DNA from: Leptospira sp. 96542 | GTDB taxonomy: Bacteria; Spirochaetota; Leptospiria; Leptospirales; Leptospiraceae | Length of the DNA stretch: 64,000 nucleotides | Direction: 5' to 3' | Assembly (NCBI GenBank): GCA_029310945.1 | Contig: JARJFC010000001.1 | Coordinates: 152,001-216,000, forward strand | Shown here: positions 60,494 to 64,000 of the stretch, piece by piece | How the letters are laid out: every line of letters begins with the position of its first letter | How positions within the stretch are numbered: the first letter of the stretch is position 1 | Notes under the pieces: generated by a model | What the model saw: the letters and a program-made list of their open reading frames with translations, nothing else | Databases searched by the model: none | Told to the model about the DNA's origin: nothing | Made by a program: the position numbers and the translations under genes

Positions 60494-61162
60494 ATGCAAA
60501 GTGAACGAATCAGCTCAAAATTTACACTTAAATCAAATCCTGCCTGGAATATAGTCGGAGGATTTTCATCTCCATCAAAAATGCCATGCTACTCTTATTC
60601 GATCCCATCTGATTTCTGTAAGACAGGTAGTAAATTAAGGAATAAGTCTGATTCTGTTTGTAATTCTTGTTATACATTCAAAGGTAAATATCGAATCGGC
60701 AATGTTCAAAATAGTTTACTAAATAGATTTAACTCTCTGAAAGATGAACGGTGGGTTGATGCAATGGTAACGCTCTTAAAATTGCAGCCGTATAAACATT
60801 TCAGATGGCATGATAGTGGAGATTTGCAGGGACCCTGGCACCTCGAAAAAATTATTAAAGTTGCCGAAGCTTGTCCAGAAATTCAATTTTGGCTACCAAC
60901 TCAGGAAGTTAATATCGTCGAAGACACATTAGAAAACTTTACTTTGCTACCGGATAATTTAAATATCAGACTTTCTTCTCAAAAAATCAACATTGCATCG
61001 AGCCATCCTTTTTTATCTACAAGTCTTGTAGTGACTAAAGGCAATTTTAGTAAAGATATTGAAGGTATTCTGTGTCGGTCTTATGAATTAGGTGGTAAGT
61101 GCGGTAACTGCAGACAGTGCTGGGATAAAAAAATCAAACGCATAATCTATTTGATACACTAA
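60494..61162 (+). CDS. Phage GP88-like cysteine-rich protein
   Basis: 222 residues. KMPCYSYSIPSDFCKTGSKL...VCNSCYTFKGKYR then HFRWHDSGDLQ and FWLPTQE, a pattern I associate with the mycobacteriophage gp88 family, whose function is unknown. C-terminal GGKCGNCRQCWD adds a zinc- or Fe-S-like cysteine cluster. It overlaps the convergent restriction-endonuclease gene by 4 bp. Host-gene or phage origin both possible; location beside a type II RM pair suggests a mobile or defence context. Confidence 0.72.
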   Translation: MQSERISSKFTLKSNPAWNIVGGFSSPSKMPCYSYSIPSDFCKTGSKLRNKSDSVCNSCYTFKGKYRIGNVQNSLLNRFNSLKDERWVDAMVTLLKLQPYKHFRWHDSGDLQGPWHLEKIIKVAEACPEIQFWLPTQEVNIVEDTLENFTLLPDNLNIRLSSQKINIASSHPFLSTSLVVTKGNFSKDIEGILCRSYELGGKCGNCRQCWDKKIKRIIYLIH

Positions 61163-62250
61163 GTTATATTTAACCTTCTCCTGATTTGCTTAACTATATT
61201 TTGCTTCACTGTTATTGAGTATGAATTATCTGAATCGATATGTCGTTTAATTTCCGATATCCAATATTCTTTCGGTGAATCGGTCTTTTTATAGTCTTTC
61301 CAATGAAGTGAAAAATCTTCGAATGTTAAATTCTCAATTTCATCCTTGATAGTTTCTAAATTTTGGAAAAGATTAATGAGAATTCTTGGAAATTTATTTT
61401 TCGAAAATAAGCTTTTATTGCCTAGCTCAGCAATATTGCCAGTACCACCTGCTGTGAAGAGATCTCGAACATTGTTGCAAATAATATTTTGAGATGTTGC
61501 TAACCAAAGGGAAAAGCGACTATATTTTTTATTTTTACTATTTGATATAAGCTCCGGAAAAAACAAAAAGCCAAGGGCACAAAAATACTCCTGCTGTTTC
61601 GATTCTAAAGTATTCCAAACCTGCAAAATAAGATTTGAATCCGTTATAGTTCTTTTATCAGTATTATCTTCATCTATCCACCACAAAGACTGACCATCTT
61701 TTAACTTACTTTTATAATAATCAATAATTGGTCGAATTGGATTTTCAGACTTTCTTAAATCATCATACGAAATATCCATTTTTTTAAAAATTGAATCCTT
61801 TGGTTCAATTTCCATATCAATTAAATATCTCGGTGAGTGAGTGACGACAATCTCAGTTAAACAATCTTCGTATGGTTTAATTAGAATATCATAAGGTTTT
61901 GTTAATTTTGCACAGATCAAATATAGATCATCTATGCCATCTACTCTGGTACCCTCAAAAACACTATTACCAGTTGTTTTCCAGCTTTTCGATCGAGTTG
62001 TCTTAACCTCCAATCCTATTTGATTATTAATAACTATATCAGGAAATTTTTGGCCAGCTATCAGTTCTATTGTTCCTTCAAAACTAGTATCTTTAGCTGC
62101 TTCTTTTAGGAAATCAAAGACTATAGATTCAAATTTGCTTCCTTCTATATCGGCGATTGATTTTCTATTTTCTAAAAATACTTTTATTAATTGTTTTGTA
62201 TTATTAAACAAACTTTCTAAAGAATCTCCTTCTTTCTGAATTATATTCAT
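61159..62250 (-). CDS. Type II restriction endonuclease, PD-(D/E)XK fold
   Basis: 363 residues. Catalytic set E41, D71, E81 and K83 (KFPDIVINNQIGLEVKT, D-x9-E-x-K) with a Gln/Trp-rich C-terminal part that likely recognises DNA. It overlaps the cytosine methyltransferase gene by 4 bp, the standard RM layout. The target is unknown; the partner methylates cytosine at C5, so the site should contain a cytosine. Confidence 0.82.
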   Translation of the reverse strand: MNIIQKEGDSLESLFNNTKQLIKVFLENRKSIADIEGSKFESIVFDFLKEAAKDTSFEGTIELIAGQKFPDIVINNQIGLEVKTTRSKSWKTTGNSVFEGTRVDGIDDLYLICAKLTKPYDILIKPYEDCLTEIVVTHSPRYLIDMEIEPKDSIFKKMDISYDDLRKSENPIRPIIDYYKSKLKDGQSLWWIDEDNTDKRTITDSNLILQVWNTLESKQQEYFCALGFLFFPELISNSKNKKYSRFSLWLATSQNIICNNVRDLFTAGGTGNIAELGNKSLFSKNKFPRILINLFQNLETIKDEIENLTFEDFSLHWKDYKKTDSPKEYWISEIKRHIDSDNSYSITVKQNIVKQIRRRLNIT

Positions 62251-63521
62251 TTAAAAAGATTGTTCCAAATTGTATTTAATCTGTCCGCAATATGGTATGC
62301 CAATAACGGAGGTACTGCGTTTCCAATAACTTTATATGCATCTGATGCATTCACGAAATATCCTTTGGAATCTTTATTCCTTTGAACGAAATTAAAGTCA
62401 TCAGGAAAAGTTTGTAATCTAGCGCATTCTCTAACTGACAATCGTCGCTCACGATGCCCTAACGCCAGTTCGTTTTTGTTTCTACCACCATTACCTTCCG
62501 ATAATCGCCTAAATTCAATATTTCCGTGATGCTCAGCTCTTATAGTAAAACTTGGTTTTTTAAGATCAATTTCTTTTTGTCCTTGGCAATGGTGACCCAT
62601 AAACTTTGCACGTGAATAAGCCATTTGCGATTCATCAGTTTGTTCAGAGTCGGGTTCATTTAAGTCTCGAAAGGCGACATGCGCAGGCACATATGGCTTT
62701 AAAATATCTTTTTCGAACATAGAAAAGTTTTCTGGGTTGAGGTGTGTTTTGAAAGGATATGGATTAATCTCGTGATTAATTTTCCCTGATTCTAATCTCT
62801 GTAAAACTTCATCTTTCAATAAATCTTTACGAACACCAATAAAAAACACCCTTTCTCTCGTCTGTGGTATTCCATAATCTGGTGCATACAATACACGGGG
62901 ATCAAATACGTAATACCCATTAGAACCTGCTTGAGAAAAATCTTTTTGAATTATATCTTTAACATTTGATAAATTAACAAGTCCTTTGACGTTTTCTGCA
63001 ATAAATACTTTTGGCTTCGTAATTTCTATAACTTCCTTCATCCAAATATAAAGCTGACCTCGATTTTCGGTATTTGGTGATTCTAAGTTTAATTCATTAT
63101 TGTTATGACTTTTATGTGATTGAAATCCTCTTCTTTTTCCTGCAACGCTAAAATCCTGGCAAGGGAAGCCGCCGATAACAACATCTATATTTGATGGAAA
63201 AATTTTTTCTTTTTTATCTTTATGATTTTTTACTAAATCAACTATGCTTTCAGTATGAAAAATTGATTGAGAATAACCTCTTCGTTTAAAAAATTCGGAC
63301 CAAACCTTTAATGCTGATATCTTTATGTCGTTCGCAAAGGTTAAATCGTAAGGTAAGGATTTTAGTTTTACCCAGCCCTTGCGAGGTCTACTTTCAATCC
63401 AATCTGGATGAATGCTTTCATTCACAGCCTCTTCAAAGACCTCAAATTGACCCTCAAAGCCAAGATCCATTCCACCACATCCAGAGAATAACGAGAGTAC
63501 CTTTCTCATACTATCTTTCAT
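62247..63521 (-). CDS. dcm-like: DNA (cytosine-5)-methyltransferase
   Basis: 424 residues. Motif I FSGCGGMDLG near residues 12-21, catalytic PCQ at 120-122, ENV at 176-178, the QTRER motif VIII analogue in GIPQTRERVFFIG, and C-terminal GNAVPP. This is a full-length m5C methyltransferase that protects the host against the overlapping endonuclease. Its start lies 110 bp from the terminator of the adjacent 23S gene. Confidence 0.93.
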   Translation of the reverse strand: MKDSMRKVLSLFSGCGGMDLGFEGQFEVFEEAVNESIHPDWIESRPRKGWVKLKSLPYDLTFANDIKISALKVWSEFFKRRGYSQSIFHTESIVDLVKNHKDKKEKIFPSNIDVVIGGFPCQDFSVAGKRRGFQSHKSHNNNELNLESPNTENRGQLYIWMKEVIEITKPKVFIAENVKGLVNLSNVKDIIQKDFSQAGSNGYYVFDPRVLYAPDYGIPQTRERVFFIGVRKDLLKDEVLQRLESGKINHEINPYPFKTHLNPENFSMFEKDILKPYVPAHVAFRDLNEPDSEQTDESQMAYSRAKFMGHHCQGQKEIDLKKPSFTIRAEHHGNIEFRRLSEGNGGRNKNELALGHRERRLSVRECARLQTFPDDFNFVQRNKDSKGYFVNASDAYKVIGNAVPPLLAYHIADRLNTIWNNLFK

Positions 63522-63583
63522 AAATCCATTTCATTATGTCGTTTTAGCTCTCGAATTAATCAACCAAACTTCTCCCCTTAACA

Positions 63584-63617
63584 TAAAAAAAGCCTCCGAT
63601 CTTTCGATCAAAGGCTT
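63584..63617 (-). terminator. Intrinsic terminator of the 23S rRNA unit
   Basis: Minus-strand RNA: AAGCCTTTGATC, loop GAAA, GATCGGAGGCTT, then T run. Twelve pairs including two U-G; the loop is the stable GAAA tetraloop. It ends the rRNA transcript and lies just before the divergent... downstream RM genes on the same strand, insulating them from rRNA transcription. Confidence 0.88.
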
Positions 63618-63881
63618 CTCTTCTATCTTTACTCATAACAATTGTATACGACAAAGGTTCCATCCTTTCTACTCTCCCCATCCACGATTGATTCTCATCA
63701 ACCACTTCGAGGGAAAGCCCGCGGAGCACCAAGCGGCACTGCCGCGACTGCGAGCGCCCGACCGTTTGCGTGAGCTTCGAGCTCTAGCAAACGAGTCGTT
63801 CGGCACCGACCGCCAAACAGAACATAAAAAAACAAACAACGCGAATCTGACATACAAGATCGTAATCTTGCATATTGTAAT
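63618..63881 (-). ncRNA. 23S rRNA trailer with structured RNA, copy B
   Basis: Sequence between the 23S 3' end and its terminator. Contains a hairpin at 63852-63873 next to the 23S end (CAAGAT-cgta-ATCTTG core), and a large hairpin at 63759-63798: CGAC-CGTTTGC-gt-GAGCT-tcg-AGCTC-ta-GCAAACG-a-GTCG (arms separated by bulge and loops). The other copy at 59660 keeps this shape with different bases. No 5S or tRNA gene is recognised. Open frames here are not genes. Confidence 0.6.
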
Positions 63882-64000
63882 ATGGTCAAGCCGATCGAGC
63901 GATTAGTATCACTTGGCTGAATCCATTACTGAACTTACACCTGTGACCTATCAACCAGGTCGTCTGCCTGGACTCTTCAGGGAGATCTTATCTTCAGGTG
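63882..64000 (-). rRNA. rrl: 23S rRNA 3' end, partial at the window edge
   Basis: The minus strand reads as the end of a large-subunit rRNA: the terminal region complementary to GGTCAAGCC...GATTAGTATC, then ACACCTGTGACC, the CCTATCAACCAGGTCG block and CTTATCTTCAGGTG, with the same layout as domain VI of other 23S genes. The gene continues beyond 64000. The exact mature 3' end near 63882 is an estimate. No 5S gene follows, in line with the dispersed rRNA genes of Leptospira. Confidence 0.93.

Noticed and set aside
63618..63720. 5S rRNA gene in the trailer
   Set aside because: The minus-strand stretch GGGGAGAGTAG resembles a 5S tail, but no matching 5' half or closing stem could be found.
63669..63906. 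Frames across the 23S trailer
   Set aside because: Located in the structured trailer, with the other copy not keeping the frame content.

Overview
The window looks like chromosomal DNA of a Leptospira-type spirochaete, most plausibly a saprophytic species. This is inferred from A+T-rich DNA, many lipoproteins with relaxed spirochaetal lipoboxes, several 7TMR-DISM kinases, and a 23S rRNA 3' end that is not followed by a recognisable 5S or 16S gene. No database search was possible; family names rest on motifs and remembered family architecture.

Bases 1-13210 form a nitrate-assimilation and molybdenum-cofactor supercluster. On the + strand it holds nirB (cut by the window edge), nirD, cobA (sirohaem), a moaC-moaB fusion, moeA, a NarK/NasA transporter and a large molybdopterin oxidoreductase. 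A convergent moeB-rhodanese gene follows, then moaA-moaD-moaE-mobA and a HAD hydrolase. Transport, reduction of nitrate and nitrite, and both cofactors are thus encoded together. The presumed nitrate reductase belongs to a subfamily that seems to lack the usual Mo-ligand cysteine.

Bases 13292-35953 are ordinary accessory chromosome: a DsbD-like secreted thioredoxin, a secreted papain-like protease with three prokaryotic-YEATS-like repeats, a PLP enzyme, a luciferase-like monooxygenase, an esterase, a chimeric nucleoside deoxyribosyltransferase/phosphatase ORF, a hybrid histidine kinase, two unknown lipoproteins, a beta-propeller protein, an AraC regulator beside a 34-bp tandem repeat, RecQ, an ABC exporter, and an AhpD-like/Rrf2 pair under a perfect 15-bp-arm palindrome.

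Bases 36169-53660 carry a katG with an export signal translationally coupled to a HiPIP gene, three signalling genes (a substrate-binding-protein/kinase fusion; a LytS-type kinase, a barrel-like protein and a LytTR regulator), an MscS channel, and assorted small genes (HxlR/SRPBCC pair, M48 protease, TEX264-like protein, HipA-like kinase).

Bases 53900-64000 are a defence island attached to rRNA sequence. It holds a type I modification unit (hsdS, a Panacea-domain gene and hsdM, plus a small PD-(D/E)XK protein, but no hsdR) with a decayed second hsdM, and a type II 5-methylcytosine restriction-modification pair convergent with a phage GP88-like gene. The right edge is the 3' end of a 23S rRNA gene (minus strand). 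Its downstream trailer occurs three times: intact at 63618-63881, again at 59660-59909 next to a damaged 23S domain-VI fragment (59910-60281), and truncated at 53914-54024. The two full trailers share a long hairpin whose stems differ by many paired, compensating changes. This points to a selected structured RNA and is the most unusual signal in the window.
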